Assembly: GCF_030732985.1 (NCBI RefSeq)
Contig: NZ_JASHJX010000008.1
Coordinates: 35,967 to 99,966, forward strand
Source: Nioella sp. MMSF_3534
Lineage (GTDB): Bacteria > Pseudomonadota > Alphaproteobacteria > Rhodobacterales > Rhodobacteraceae
Direction of reading: 5' to 3'
Length of the DNA stretch: 64,000 nt
Shown: positions 25,861 through 34,151 of the stretch, one piece after another
Layout of the letters: each line of letters starts with the position of its first letter
How positions within the stretch are numbered: the stretch's first letter is position 1
Notes under the pieces: model-generated
Told to the model about the DNA's origin: nothing
Databases searched by the model: none
What the model saw: the letters and a program-made list of their open reading frames with translations, nothing else
Program-made: the position numbers and the translations under genes

Positions 25861-26238
25861 TCAGGCGACCTCGACCACGGACGAGGCGAGATGCGGATCG
25901 ACCAGCGCCTCGATCCGCGCGGTCCGGCCCATCCACGGCTCGGGCCGGATCGCCTTCACCCAATCGGCGAAGCTCGGGATGAAGCCGAGGTCTTCCTTCA
26001 CATGCTGTTCGCCGATCCAGCGGGTCGGGATGATGCGCCCGGTCGAGAGCGTGAGAATCTGCCCGAAGATCGTCTCGGCCATGAAGATGCCCTCGGCATG
26101 GTGGCGCAGCGCGCGGTGCCGAAAGTCCGCAGTTATGGATTTCGATGCGTCAAACCAAGCATGTAGGGCCAACGTATCCTCGACCGTGCCGCCCCATTTC
26201 TTTACCGAGGACAGGGCATGGTGGTAGGGATGTGCCAT
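25861..26238 (-). CDS. DUF6915-like protein
   Basis: 125 residues from the ATG at 26238 (MAHPYHHALSSVKKWGGTVE). The N-terminal H-P-Y-H-H-A...S...WGG and the middle FRHRALRHHAEGIFMAETIF are characteristic of a plasmid family in which several histidines are conserved; a metal-binding role is possible but unproven. Longer upstream frames overlap the next gene and are not needed. Confidence 0.7.
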   Translation of the reverse strand: MAHPYHHALSSVKKWGGTVEDTLALHAWFDASKSITADFRHRALRHHAEGIFMAETIFGQILTLSTGRIIPTRWIGEQHVKEDLGFIPSFADWVKAIRPEPWMGRTARIEALVDPHLASSVVEVA

Positions 26239-26248
26239 CGACACCCCC

Positions 26249-26740
26249 TCAGAATTCGTGGGTGTAGAGTTCGGACGACGTGAAGCGTTCGTTGAACTCG
26301 AGATGTATGCAGCGAGCCGCGGCGTCGAAGCAGAACTCGCCCCAGGCGCCATCGTTGTTCTCCCAACCGCCATGAGTGTCGGAGAGTAAGTCGTAGGCCA
26401 GCTGCTCAACGACATCTTCCAGCGAGAGCTGCCGCATCTCGACCTCGGGGTCGTCCCAGGTGAGCGCCGCATAGGCGATCTCGGTCGCGGGGAAATCGAC
26501 GGGATTCTCGCCCGACCAAGCGCCGATGCTTTCGATCTGGCCGCTGTCGCCGGCCCCATCGAAGGTCACGGTGACATGGGTGATGCCGGCGGCTGTGAGG
26601 CCGTCAAACAGGCGATCCTTGTTGCCGGGGCGCAGCGCTTCGATCCGAGCGGCACGCGCGGCATGCGCCGCGAAGATCTGGCCCATATCGACGGTCGTGG
26701 GGGCCATCGGCGGCGCGAGGGTGGGTTCATTCAGGGTCAT
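26249..26740 (-). CDS. DUF6878-like protein
   Basis: 163 residues from the ATG at 26740 (AGGAGA upstream). Contains a beta-rich segment ITHVTVTFDGAGDSGQIESI and an acidic helix EMRQLSLEDVVEQLAYDLLS, then HGGWENNDGAWGEFCFDAAA. The D-GAGDSGQIE and GGWENNDGA motifs are hallmarks of this uncharacterised plasmid family. Same direction and spacing as its neighbours. Confidence 0.72.
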   Translation of the reverse strand: MTLNEPTLAPPMAPTTVDMGQIFAAHAARAARIEALRPGNKDRLFDGLTAAGITHVTVTFDGAGDSGQIESIGAWSGENPVDFPATEIAYAALTWDDPEVEMRQLSLEDVVEQLAYDLLSDTHGGWENNDGAWGEFCFDAAARCIHLEFNERFTSSELYTHEF

Positions 26741-26841
26741 CGGATGTCTCCTGTAGGGGAAAGGGATCGGAGCCGGTCCGGGCGATCTCTCTCCCCCGGA
26801 CAAGCTCCAAATCCCCCCTGCCCTTCTCTGCCTCTCGGGCC

Positions 26842-27360
26842 TCACGCAGCGACCTGCAGCGCCCGGGCGGCGAAGGCGCGCCAGAGCGGGTCGACGAGAC
26901 GCCCGTCCAGAAGATCGGCGCGGTGGCGCAAATGAGCCGCCAGATCGGACTTGCCCCAGGCGGACGCGCGGCCCGCCTGCGCGCGCAGCTGGCTTGCCTC
27001 GGTCACGACGCCCCGCGCCTCGACCCCGCTCGTCACCGGGTGGCACCATGCGACGGCGCTGTCGCTAGCGGCCCCGGCCAGTACAAGGCGCTCGTCGCGA
27101 TCGAGGATTGCCAGAAACTGGGGCGTGGCATCCGGGGCCATCCCCTCGGCATGGTCGATCGCGCCCCGCATGGCCTCCGCCAGCGTCGCGAAGCGAGCGA
27201 GGACCAACGGGGCGGCCCGGCCCGACATGAGTTCAGCCGGTGCGCGGCGCGACAGTGTCAGGGCGAAGGGATGATCGGGATCGGTGTCGCCCAAGGGAAA
27301 ACGCGGCGGGATGCCCCGCGCGTAGACGGTCGGGTGGATGGGCACGTGCAGATCGAACAT
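26842..27360 (-). CDS. Hypothetical plasmid protein, 172 residues
   Basis: Begins MFDLHVPIHPTVYARGIPPR. Rich in alanine and arginine with a short strand-rich middle (PQFLAILDRDERLVLAGAAS). No catalytic motif found. It sits between DUF6878-like and RadC-like genes in the same orientation. Confidence 0.65.
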   Translation of the reverse strand: MFDLHVPIHPTVYARGIPPRFPLGDTDPDHPFALTLSRRAPAELMSGRAAPLVLARFATLAEAMRGAIDHAEGMAPDATPQFLAILDRDERLVLAGAASDSAVAWCHPVTSGVEARGVVTEASQLRAQAGRASAWGKSDLAAHLRHRADLLDGRLVDPLWRAFAARALQVAA

Positions 27361-27468
27361 GGGGGGATCTCCGACGGCGCGGGAAGCCTCTCTCCCCGCT
27401 TCACCGTCAAAGACCGAACCGCCGCCCTCTTCCTCGAAGGGGCGACGGTGATGGGTCTGGCGGCAGCG

Positions 27469-27930
27469 TCAGAGCTTGCCGAGCGCCCGCAAGCTCAGCT
27501 CCGTTCCGGCCCCGACGATGATGTGGTCGTGCAGCGTCAAACCGAGATATTTGCACCCCTTCTGGATCTCCTTGGTCATGCTGAGATCGGCCTCCGACGG
27601 CGTCGGATCGCCCGATGGATGGTTGTGGATCAGGATCAGGGCACTGGCGTTCAGCATCAGCGCCCGCTTGATCACCTCGCGCGGATAGACCGAGACATGG
27701 TCAACCGTGCCGGTCGAGAGAAGCTCATCGGAGATGATGCGGTTCTTGCGATCGAGGTAGAGCACGTGGAAGCGCTCGATGGGCCCTCTGACGCTGAACG
27801 CGCAGTAGTCCATCAGCGCCTGCCAACTGCCGATGACCGGATTCTGGCTGAGGTATCGGCCAAGAATGTCGCGGGCTTCGAAGACGATGGTTTCTTCCTG
27901 GGGAGTCATGGGCGTCTCGCTGACTGGCAT
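27469..27930 (-). CDS. RadC-like JAB/MPN domain protein
   Basis: 153 residues, a single JAB domain. The metal-binding motif is seen as HNHPSGDPTPSEAD with an upstream glutamate in FEARD. Full RadC proteins carry an N-terminal HhH region that is missing here, as is usual for plasmid copies. Proposed metalloprotease or nuclease roles are unproven. ATG at 27909 is an alternative start. Confidence 0.88.
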   Translation of the reverse strand: MPVSETPMTPQEETIVFEARDILGRYLSQNPVIGSWQALMDYCAFSVRGPIERFHVLYLDRKNRIISDELLSTGTVDHVSVYPREVIKRALMLNASALILIHNHPSGDPTPSEADLSMTKEIQKGCKYLGLTLHDHIIVGAGTELSLRALGKL

Positions 27931-28034
27931 GCGCCGAGGCCCCCTACCCTTTCGGGGCGGGGCCAGTGGCGTGCTTGTTGAAGGGAAGTGCGCGACCGCC
28001 GCGAATGCATGCGGTCGCTGTGTCGAGGTCCGCG

Positions 28035-29234
28035 TCAGCCGACCCGGTCGAGGAGCCTCTTGGCGCGCCCTTCCATGTCGAGGCGGGCATCCTGCTGGGT
28101 CTTGTCGCGCGCAAGCCGCGTGATCCCCTGTACGAAATCGAAGATGCTCTCGGGCGGGCGGCCCTCTTCCATCAGCACCTTTTCGATAATCTTGCCGGAT
28201 TCGGCCTTCGAGAAGCCGCGCTTCCTCAGGAAATCCGCACGATCCTCGTCGCTGCGCGCCACGATCTGTTGTCGCGCAGCCTTGATGCCGTTCACGAAGC
28301 CCTGCGGCGAGGAGTTGGCAAACCGCGTCAGCGCCGGGGCCGCCTCATGTGCAAAGCGGGAGGCCGCGTATTTCGAATGCCGAATCCGGATCTCCTGAAA
28401 TTCCTCGACGCCCCAGAGGTTGCGGTTCTGGCACACGGCACGCAGGTAGAAGCTCGCCATGCCAAGCGTCTTTGCCCCCACCTCGGAGTTCCAGCAGTAG
28501 AAACCCCGGAAGTAGAGATCGGGCGAGCCATCCGGCAGCTTGCCCGCTTCGATCGGGTTGTGATCGTCGACAAGGAACAGGAAGACGTCGCGGTCCGAGG
28601 CATAGAGCGTGGTCGTGTCGCGGCTGATCTCGACATCGGGGTTGTAGACCCCGGTGGACCAATCCAGCACACCCGGCACCTTCCAGCGCGTATCGCCCGT
28701 GCCATTGCCCGCGATACGCTGCACTGCCTCGACCAGTTCATGGTCATGGATGCGGCCGTAGTCGGGACCGGTCACGGCGCGCAGTTCGGTCCGGCCATCC
28801 TCCGTCTCGAAGGTCTTCACCTGCTCGGCGCGGTGGTTGGTCAAACCGTATTGCAGGTTGATCCCCGCCAGCGGCGCGGGCAACTGCCGCAGGTAGGAGG
28901 CCGGCGCGCCGACAATGCTCGCAAGCTGGCCGAAGGCCCAGTGCGTGGGCGCGACCGGCTCATGCGCTTTCGGAAGAACCAAGTGCAGCCGCTCTGCACT
29001 GTCGCGCGCAGCCTCGACACGGATGTCGGCGGTTTGCACCACCCGGCTGCGGCTGCGCTCAGAGCGACCCTTCACATTGGCCCAGAGATCGTCGAGCGAC
29101 AGGTACCGCTCGTCATCGGGCCGGTTAAACCATTCGGACGACACCCGCCCGTTCCGCTCGCCCCGGCTCACATCCACTTTCCAGCCACCGGCCCGCGCCG
29201 GCTGAACCGGATCCATAACTTCCACAACGCCCAT
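28035..29234 (-). CDS. DUF932 protein
   Basis: 399 residues. The family pattern is visible: HWAFGQLASIVGAPASYLRQ, RAVTGPDYGRIHDHELVEAV, LYASDRDVFLFLVDDHNPIE and FYCWNSEVGAKTLGMASFYL. DUF932 proteins are abundant on plasmids and phages and are often near ssb and recombination genes; biochemical role not known. The gap to the reverse transcriptase (29235-29406) holds no gene. Confidence 0.88.
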   Translation of the reverse strand: MGVVEVMDPVQPARAGGWKVDVSRGERNGRVSSEWFNRPDDERYLSLDDLWANVKGRSERSRSRVVQTADIRVEAARDSAERLHLVLPKAHEPVAPTHWAFGQLASIVGAPASYLRQLPAPLAGINLQYGLTNHRAEQVKTFETEDGRTELRAVTGPDYGRIHDHELVEAVQRIAGNGTGDTRWKVPGVLDWSTGVYNPDVEISRDTTTLYASDRDVFLFLVDDHNPIEAGKLPDGSPDLYFRGFYCWNSEVGAKTLGMASFYLRAVCQNRNLWGVEEFQEIRIRHSKYAASRFAHEAAPALTRFANSSPQGFVNGIKAARQQIVARSDEDRADFLRKRGFSKAESGKIIEKVLMEEGRPPESIFDFVQGITRLARDKTQQDARLDMEGRAKRLLDRVG

Positions 29235-29406
29235 CGGCTATCTCCCGCGACAGGCGCCGGGAGCCACTCTCCCAGCCCTCAACCCGTCACCGGGAAACCG
29301 GCACTCCTCTCACTCTCGGAGGCCGGCTCCGCCGCGTTAACTTCCGCGTCGATGTCAATGCACTATCGGGAAAACGCAATCGGGTCCAACATGCGGAGGA
29401 GCAAGT

Positions 29407-30702
29407 CTATTTGATCTTCTTGAGTTCCTGGATCTCACGGAGCGCGGCACGTTCAAACCGCCTGATCTGCTGAGTGATCTTTTCGTCATCGCCGAATGCG
29501 GAGGCGCTGCGCCGCCCATAGGAAGAAAAGTTGCGTACGATCCGAACACCTTCGTCGTCACGCACCTTCAGGTGGGTGAAACGGCGATACAGGCGTTTGG
29601 TGTGTGCCTTAGTCGATTTTCCAGATGCGATGTTTCTCTCCGCGATCTTGCGGGTTCGGCGCATCGCCCTTCGCATCTTTCGCCACTGCCGAGCGAGGGA
29701 GCTTTCTCGAATGGCTGGCCCCTCTTCGTGGAGCGAGAAGCCTAGGTATTGTGCTGCTTTTCCCGCTACGACGCCCGTACCCGTGAACTCGGTCCTTTCG
29801 GTCTTGTGGGGAGAGATATCCAGCTTCTCTGCCTTGATGAGATCCATGGTTTTGGCTTCGGCTGCTGCGGCGTGAGCAGGGGCGCAGATCACCAAGATGT
29901 CGTCCGAATAGCGGCGATACAAAGCACCGATGCTGTCGCAGAAAGCGTGCGCTGCCGCGTCGAAATCAATCATGTACAGGTTCGAAGCTGCTGCGCTGAT
30001 GGGGGTGCCCTGAGGGATGCCTCGCCGATGCCCCTTTGCCAGTTCGGGGTTGGGGTGAAACTTGATGCCATTGGCCTTGAGCTCTTCGACACTGGCGATC
30101 CGGTCGCGGCTTTTCTCCTTGAGCCGGGAGGAGAACGTGGCGTTCGCCTTAAGCTCTTCCATATCAACATAGTGGAACGCGGTGATCGCCCGAAACACGC
30201 GCATCCAGTGTTCGGGCAGCGAGGTTACGCCCAGCACTGCCTTTAGGCGGCGTTTCAGGAGCGTGTGGTCAAGGTTGTCGAAGAAGCTGCTGACGTCGAA
30301 CGCCAGTATCGTGACGGGGGCATGGGTCTTGGCAAACGCAAGCACTTCCGCCGAGAAATCGTAGTTACTACGCCCGAGTGCACGATAGGCCAAAACGCTA
30401 TCGGAGAGGCCCGCGGCGTTATAATGGGCGTCCAGCAACTTATTCATCTCGCTGGCGTGGAACGAAAGTATACAGGCGTCCCGGTGCGATGCGTATTTGA
30501 TCGGGCGGTCCTTCGAAGTGATCGTCCGCTTCCCTGTCTTCGGGCACTTCTTGTAGCGTTTCTCGGATTTCGTGTAGTGCAGGAGTGGGAGGAAGGAGTG
30601 CTTGAGCACGAAGTCCGGGTCCATTGCCTTGCCAGCGAACTTCTCGCCAACGGGAAGATCGAAATGGCGGTAGCCTCTAGACTTAAACCAATCGAGCGGC
30701 AT
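29407..30702 (-). CDS. drt2: Defence-associated reverse transcriptase, DRT2 type
   Basis: 431 residues with AAGGAGG 5 bases before the ATG. The N-terminus MPLDWFKSRGYRHFDLPV and RPIKYASHRDACILSFHA match the DRT2 (UG2) group as I remember it. RT motifs: LAFDVSSFFDNLDHTLLKRR (first aspartate), GIPQGTPISAAASNLYMIDF, and the catalytic RRYSDDILVI (SDD in place of ADD). A basic C-terminal region (WRKMRRAMRRTRKIAERNIA) probably binds RNA. In DRT2 the enzyme copies a neighbouring non-coding RNA repeatedly, and the concatemer encodes a toxic repeat protein; the matching RNA candidate lies immediately upstream. Confidence 0.85.
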   Translation of the reverse strand: MPLDWFKSRGYRHFDLPVGEKFAGKAMDPDFVLKHSFLPLLHYTKSEKRYKKCPKTGKRTITSKDRPIKYASHRDACILSFHASEMNKLLDAHYNAAGLSDSVLAYRALGRSNYDFSAEVLAFAKTHAPVTILAFDVSSFFDNLDHTLLKRRLKAVLGVTSLPEHWMRVFRAITAFHYVDMEELKANATFSSRLKEKSRDRIASVEELKANGIKFHPNPELAKGHRRGIPQGTPISAAASNLYMIDFDAAAHAFCDSIGALYRRYSDDILVICAPAHAAAAEAKTMDLIKAEKLDISPHKTERTEFTGTGVVAGKAAQYLGFSLHEEGPAIRESSLARQWRKMRRAMRRTRKIAERNIASGKSTKAHTKRLYRRFTHLKVRDDEGVRIVRNFSSYGRRSASAFGDDEKITQQIRRFERAALREIQELKKIK

Positions 30703-30714
30703 TCAGCCTCCTTG

Positions 30715-31007
30715 TCGCAGAGTTCGGAGGACTGGCCCTGACCCTGGGCTCCGGTTTGTTAGGCCGGGCGTCCCCCGAACGCACGCCACCTTCTGTCAGC
30801 GTATACGTTCAGCGTCTCACTTCCGAACGCCTCGCAGACACGGGTCTCGAAACGCGAGGTGGTATAATGTAACCGTGGAGGTCCGAGCTATGCTCAGTGT
30901 CTCATTCAGTCTGGCTCTGGTCGCGGCGATGCTGTTCGGCATCGTGCTGCCAGGTCACCATAAAGAAGTTGACAAGTTCAACGGCCAAACCCGTGGGCCA
31001 TTTCCCG
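30715..31007 (-). ncRNA. Candidate DRT2 template non-coding RNA
   Basis: The 441-base gap between the reverse transcriptase and ssb has no ordinary gene but is highly structured on the minus strand. CCCGCGGG (31004-31011), GGCC...GGCC (30983-30999) and GTTGA-ACTTG-TCAAC (30968-30982) hairpins lie at the 5' side. At the 3' side GTTCGGGGGA (30771-30780) can pair with TCCTCCGAAC (30722-30731), with one G-T pair, just before the RT ribosome-binding site. Length (about 290) is similar to the RNA reported for Klebsiella DRT2 (about 280). The copied template is predicted to be 30851-30979. Ends are estimated. Confidence 0.65.
30851..30983 (+). other. Predicted neo repeat unit (129 nt, 43 codons) made only after reverse transcription
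   Basis: Read on plus, opposite to the ncRNA. AACG occurs at 30851-30854 and again at 30980-30983, exactly 129 bases apart. Between them in order are TATAAT (30863-30868), GGAGG (30877-30881), ATG (30890) and TTGACA (30969-30974). Joined head-to-tail at AACG, the spacer from TTGACA to TATAAT is exactly 17 and the frame ATG...AAG TTC AAC GCG AGG TGG TAT AAT...ATG has no stop. The 43-residue unit contains the hydrophobic stretch MLSVSFSLALVAAMLFGIVL flanked by charged residues. This matches the neo gene reported for DRT2; it is not expressed as such from the plasmid. Confidence 0.7.
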
Positions 31008-31013
31008 CGGGCA

Positions 31014-31042
31014 ATAACGATTTGGTGAGCGAGTGTCGGCAA
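31014..31042 (-). promoter_or_regulatory. Candidate promoter of ncRNA and drt2
   Basis: On the minus strand TTGCCG (31037-31042) and CGTTAT (31014-31019) are separated by 17 bases, placing transcription start near 31007, at the CCCGCGGG hairpin. Weak -10 match. Confidence 0.35.
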
Positions 31043-31143
31043 TTCAAGGTTGCGAAAAAACAATTTTGCCAATCAGCGTTGGTGTCAGCAGTTGGAAAAC
31101 CCGGCAAGCTTCCCCGCCGGGCCCGAGGGGGAGACCCCGTTCC

Positions 31144-31548
31144 TCAGAACGGGATCTCATCGTCGCGGTCGACCAGCTCGGGGTTTTCGTTCTTGGTCGA
31201 CTTCGGGCGGCTCAGGAAGTCGACCTTTTCGGCGATGATCTCGCAGCCGTAGCGGTCGTTCCCCATGCTATCGATCCACTTGGTGTAGTGGATGCGGCCG
31301 TGGACGAGGACCTTCATGCCCTTTTCGCAATGCTCAGCGACCGTCTTGCCGAGACCGTTGAAGCAGGTGATGCGGTGCCATTCGGTGTCCATGACCCGGT
31401 AGCCGTTCTCGTCGCGCATCACACGGCCTTCCGAGAGGCGGGGACGCGAGGTGGCGAGGCTGAAGTTGGTGATCTTGGTGCCGCTCTGGGTGGTGCGGAC
31501 TTCGGGGGTCTGACCGATGTTGCCGGCGAGGATGACGATGTTCTGCAT
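31144..31548 (-). CDS. ssb: Single-stranded DNA-binding protein
   Basis: 134 residues from the ATG at 31548. OB-fold typical of SSB: MQNIVILAGNIGQTPEVRTT, NFSLATSRP, DTEWHRITCFNGLGKTVAEH and KGMKVLVHGRIHYTKWIDSM. The acidic tip DDEIPF at the C-terminus recruits repair and replication partners. Plasmid-borne ssb genes near DUF932 and ParB-like genes are common. It lies upstream of the DRT2 locus in the same direction but is separated from it by the ncRNA region. Confidence 0.95.
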   Translation of the reverse strand: MQNIVILAGNIGQTPEVRTTQSGTKITNFSLATSRPRLSEGRVMRDENGYRVMDTEWHRITCFNGLGKTVAEHCEKGMKVLVHGRIHYTKWIDSMGNDRYGCEIIAEKVDFLSRPKSTKNENPELVDRDDEIPF

Positions 31549-32291
31549 GATAAGCTCCTGTGTTTCCTGTCTTCGGGACCGTCCCTTCGACAAGACCCTG
31601 AAAAAGCCCGTCGGGTGACGCGTGCACGGTGGACAGCATGGACACCGGACACCCCCAGAGGACCGGGGTGGAGCGGGCAGGCCGCCAAAGGCGGCCAACA
31701 CGGCCCGGACTGACGCGGGGTTGCGCGCAGGAGACCGAACGGGATTAGGGGATTGCCAGTCGAAGGGATGGCCCAGGAGACAGAGAGATGCGGGGAGCCC
31801 ATGCCAGACCATGTCCGCTTGCCAATCGGGACTGTTTGACCCAAAGCCCAGCACCCCACCAGCGGCGCAACTGTCGATCACGGGCTCTTGCCCCCTGCCC
31901 TTCCCTACTTGGAAATGAATGGCCTTGCCGCGACGGGCTATCGATACCGGAATACTCAGGACACGAACCGCACCCAATAACTTATTGCGATCTCGGGACG
32001 TTGTCGCTCAACGCGTACAGAAAATGCAGAAGGAAGTCGCCGGGGCATTCTCCACGGTCTTGGATTGGCAGATGGCCAAAGGTTGCACCAAGGCGGAAGC
32101 CATCGCCACGGTATGGACCACTTCCTGGCCGAACTGATCGGGGGGAATGGAAACCGCATGTGTGCCGGTATCGTCGGATTTCCGGCGCCCTGAGCTTTTG
32201 GCGCCGACCTAGCCCGGTCACTACGGCTGTTCGTCGATGTGGCGGCGATAGATTGACGGCCGTCGACATGACCGCGCGGAAAACTCCGGGT
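31549..32291. other. Long intergenic region, mostly empty
   Basis: 743 bases between ssb and a hypothetical gene. A possible small plus-strand frame (31919-32137, ending KGCTKAEAIATVWTTSWPN) has coding-like third positions over its last 37 codons but no clear ribosome-binding site or known family. Nothing else is recognised. Confidence 0.4.
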
Positions 32292-33344
32292 TCAGTCTGG
32301 GTTGGACGGATCAACTGCGTCCAACTCGAAAATCGTTGCCTCGGGTTTTGGTCCCATCACACGCGTTGGCAGATTAGGCGCAGGCAATTGCCCTCTGTGG
32401 TGCCCCTTCACCAACACAACCTTACCGCTGCGATAGCGACGCTCATGTTCGCTCACCCAATGGCGAACAGGGCCGCTTCGCCCGTCCTGGACCTCACGCT
32501 CGAACTCAAGGCGAGCCTGCCGCTCCTGCATGTGAGCCGCGGCCTGCGGACCAATGCGGATTGTAAAATGGGATTTCTGCGCGCCTAGAACCCAGGACTT
32601 CCCGAACTTTCGAGCAGTCTTTGCATCCTTGGCTGTGAACGTCTCGTTTTCCGTGGGAATGATGCCACCCAAGTCCTGGGAAACCAGCATCGCAAAGAGC
32701 GCGTAGGGGATGAAAAGATCGTAACCTGTTTCAACTTGGTGCACCGTGCGCCGACCGTTGAGCATTTCCTTCGTATCACCGCTCCGCACACGAAAATCGA
32801 CCATGGAACGGCTCAATTCGACTTCGACGTTGTCGTAGTTCAAATCGCCTGTCGGAGTTCGCTTCACAAGCAAAGCGCAGATTGGGTCGACGACCCGCGA
32901 ATTCTCGCGGCGATGGAACATCGTGATGCGCAAGTGACCCTTGTTTCGATCATCGATGAGATAGCCGCGTAGACCAGTGCCTATGGGTTTGTCGTCATGT
33001 CTCGTTACAGGTGAAGCCCGTTCAAAGCGCGCGACACCCAGCTCTCGATCATCAAATTCGACCCAAACAACGTCGGCGGGGAGCTTTACCTCACCCAGAA
33101 TGGCCATTGCGGGAAGACCGGTTTCCGAAGCCTGCTTGGCGACTGCGTCATGAAGCGTATCGGCATAGGCTGCAGCCATATGGTCGAGCAGGTACACTTT
33201 CGCCTGCTGCAGGGCATCGAGCGCATACTCGCGAAAAAGCCTCAGATCCTCGGACGGCGTAAAGTGCCAAACCAGGTCGTCAGCAGGAGCCGATTTACCC
33301 GCAAGCGATGAACCGTATAAAGAAATCAATGATTTGTAGAGCAT
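32292..33344 (-). CDS. Hypothetical phage/plasmid protein, 350 residues
   Basis: The ATG at 33344 is chosen over an upstream one at 33470. The protein has an alpha-helical N-terminal half (LFREYALDALQQAKVYLLDH) and a beta-rich middle (VKLPADVVWVEFDDRELGVA). The C-terminal RHWVSEHERRYRSGKVVLVK followed by GHHRG resembles the end of many phage-encoded proteins of unknown role (a K-V-V-x-V-x-x-H-x-R-G tail). It is isolated, with gaps on both sides. No function can be assigned. Confidence 0.72.
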   Translation of the reverse strand: MLYKSLISLYGSSLAGKSAPADDLVWHFTPSEDLRLFREYALDALQQAKVYLLDHMAAAYADTLHDAVAKQASETGLPAMAILGEVKLPADVVWVEFDDRELGVARFERASPVTRHDDKPIGTGLRGYLIDDRNKGHLRITMFHRRENSRVVDPICALLVKRTPTGDLNYDNVEVELSRSMVDFRVRSGDTKEMLNGRRTVHQVETGYDLFIPYALFAMLVSQDLGGIIPTENETFTAKDAKTARKFGKSWVLGAQKSHFTIRIGPQAAAHMQERQARLEFEREVQDGRSGPVRHWVSEHERRYRSGKVVLVKGHHRGQLPAPNLPTRVMGPKPEATIFELDAVDPSNPD

Positions 33345-33598
33345 GCGACGTAACCTGAACCAAATACAACGCAGTTTCCGACGAACCCTGACGATGTTCA
33401 AGCTGCATTCATTGCACTGCAATTGACCGCTGATGTCTGGGCAAAGCCAGATTGGCTGACGCTCGAGCATGATCTCTTAATGCAAAGGCATGCCGACCAT
33501 TGTCGGCTCATTTTGCCGGTCGGCCGAAACGGTGGACAGGCGAAAGGCCCGGATCGGTGCCTTGCTCCGAACCCGAGCCGTCTTCGACCCCGTGGGTT

Positions 33599-33763
33599 TC
33601 ACGCCCACGGATCGATCTCACCCACCACCTGAACTTCGTCGCCGTCGATTTCATCGGCGGGGACGGCGCCATAGGTTCCATCACCGGCCTGGAAGACGAC
33701 GATCGAGACCATGAGCGTGGCGGCGAGAGAGGCGGCGAAGGCGTGAGCATCTTTGCGGGACAT
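33599..33763 (-). CDS. Small single-pass membrane or secreted protein
   Basis: 54 residues from an ATG at 33763 with GGAGCC upstream. Hydrophobic segment SLAATLMVSIVVFQA at about 12-26, then an acidic tail (PADEIDGDEVQVVGEIDPWA). It could be a signal-anchored peptide. No recognised family. The 388 bases on to 34151 hold no gene; a GGCCCGC / GCGGGCC hairpin lies at 34113-34132. Confidence 0.5.
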   Translation of the reverse strand: MSRKDAHAFAASLAATLMVSIVVFQAGDGTYGAVPADEIDGDEVQVVGEIDPWA

Positions 33764-34151
33764 CTGTTTGGCTCCTGTCTTGGAGGCGGAGGACCATCCC
33801 CCGCGCGACAGGACCCCGCAGGCCCGAAGACTGGCTGACATCACCGGGTGCGTTCGGCTCGTCCGAATCCACCCGGCGGCACGGGCTCGCCCGTAGTCCG
33901 ACCCCTCGCGGGTTGATCTCGAAGACGGGATTCGGGGCAAGGAAGGGAATGGCGAGCGGGGGATGGTGCGACCGCTGACTGGAGCCGTATGTTCCGCTGA
34001 TGCTATCGCTGCCAGCCTCCCGGGCAGGCTTTTCAATGAATACGTCATTCCGTGTTGGATTGGATCCTATGGTGCCCCGCGATTTCGCGGGAAAGGGTCG
34101 TGATGGGTGAGAGGCCCGCGCTTTGGCGGGCCCCTTGGGTTCTACATGGGT

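Noticed and set aside
30875..31252. A conventional 125-residue plus-strand gene over the DRT2 upstream region
   Set aside because: Its second half is antisense to ssb and lacks coding character; only the first part (to 30979) makes sense, as the repeat unit of the predicted neo concatemer.
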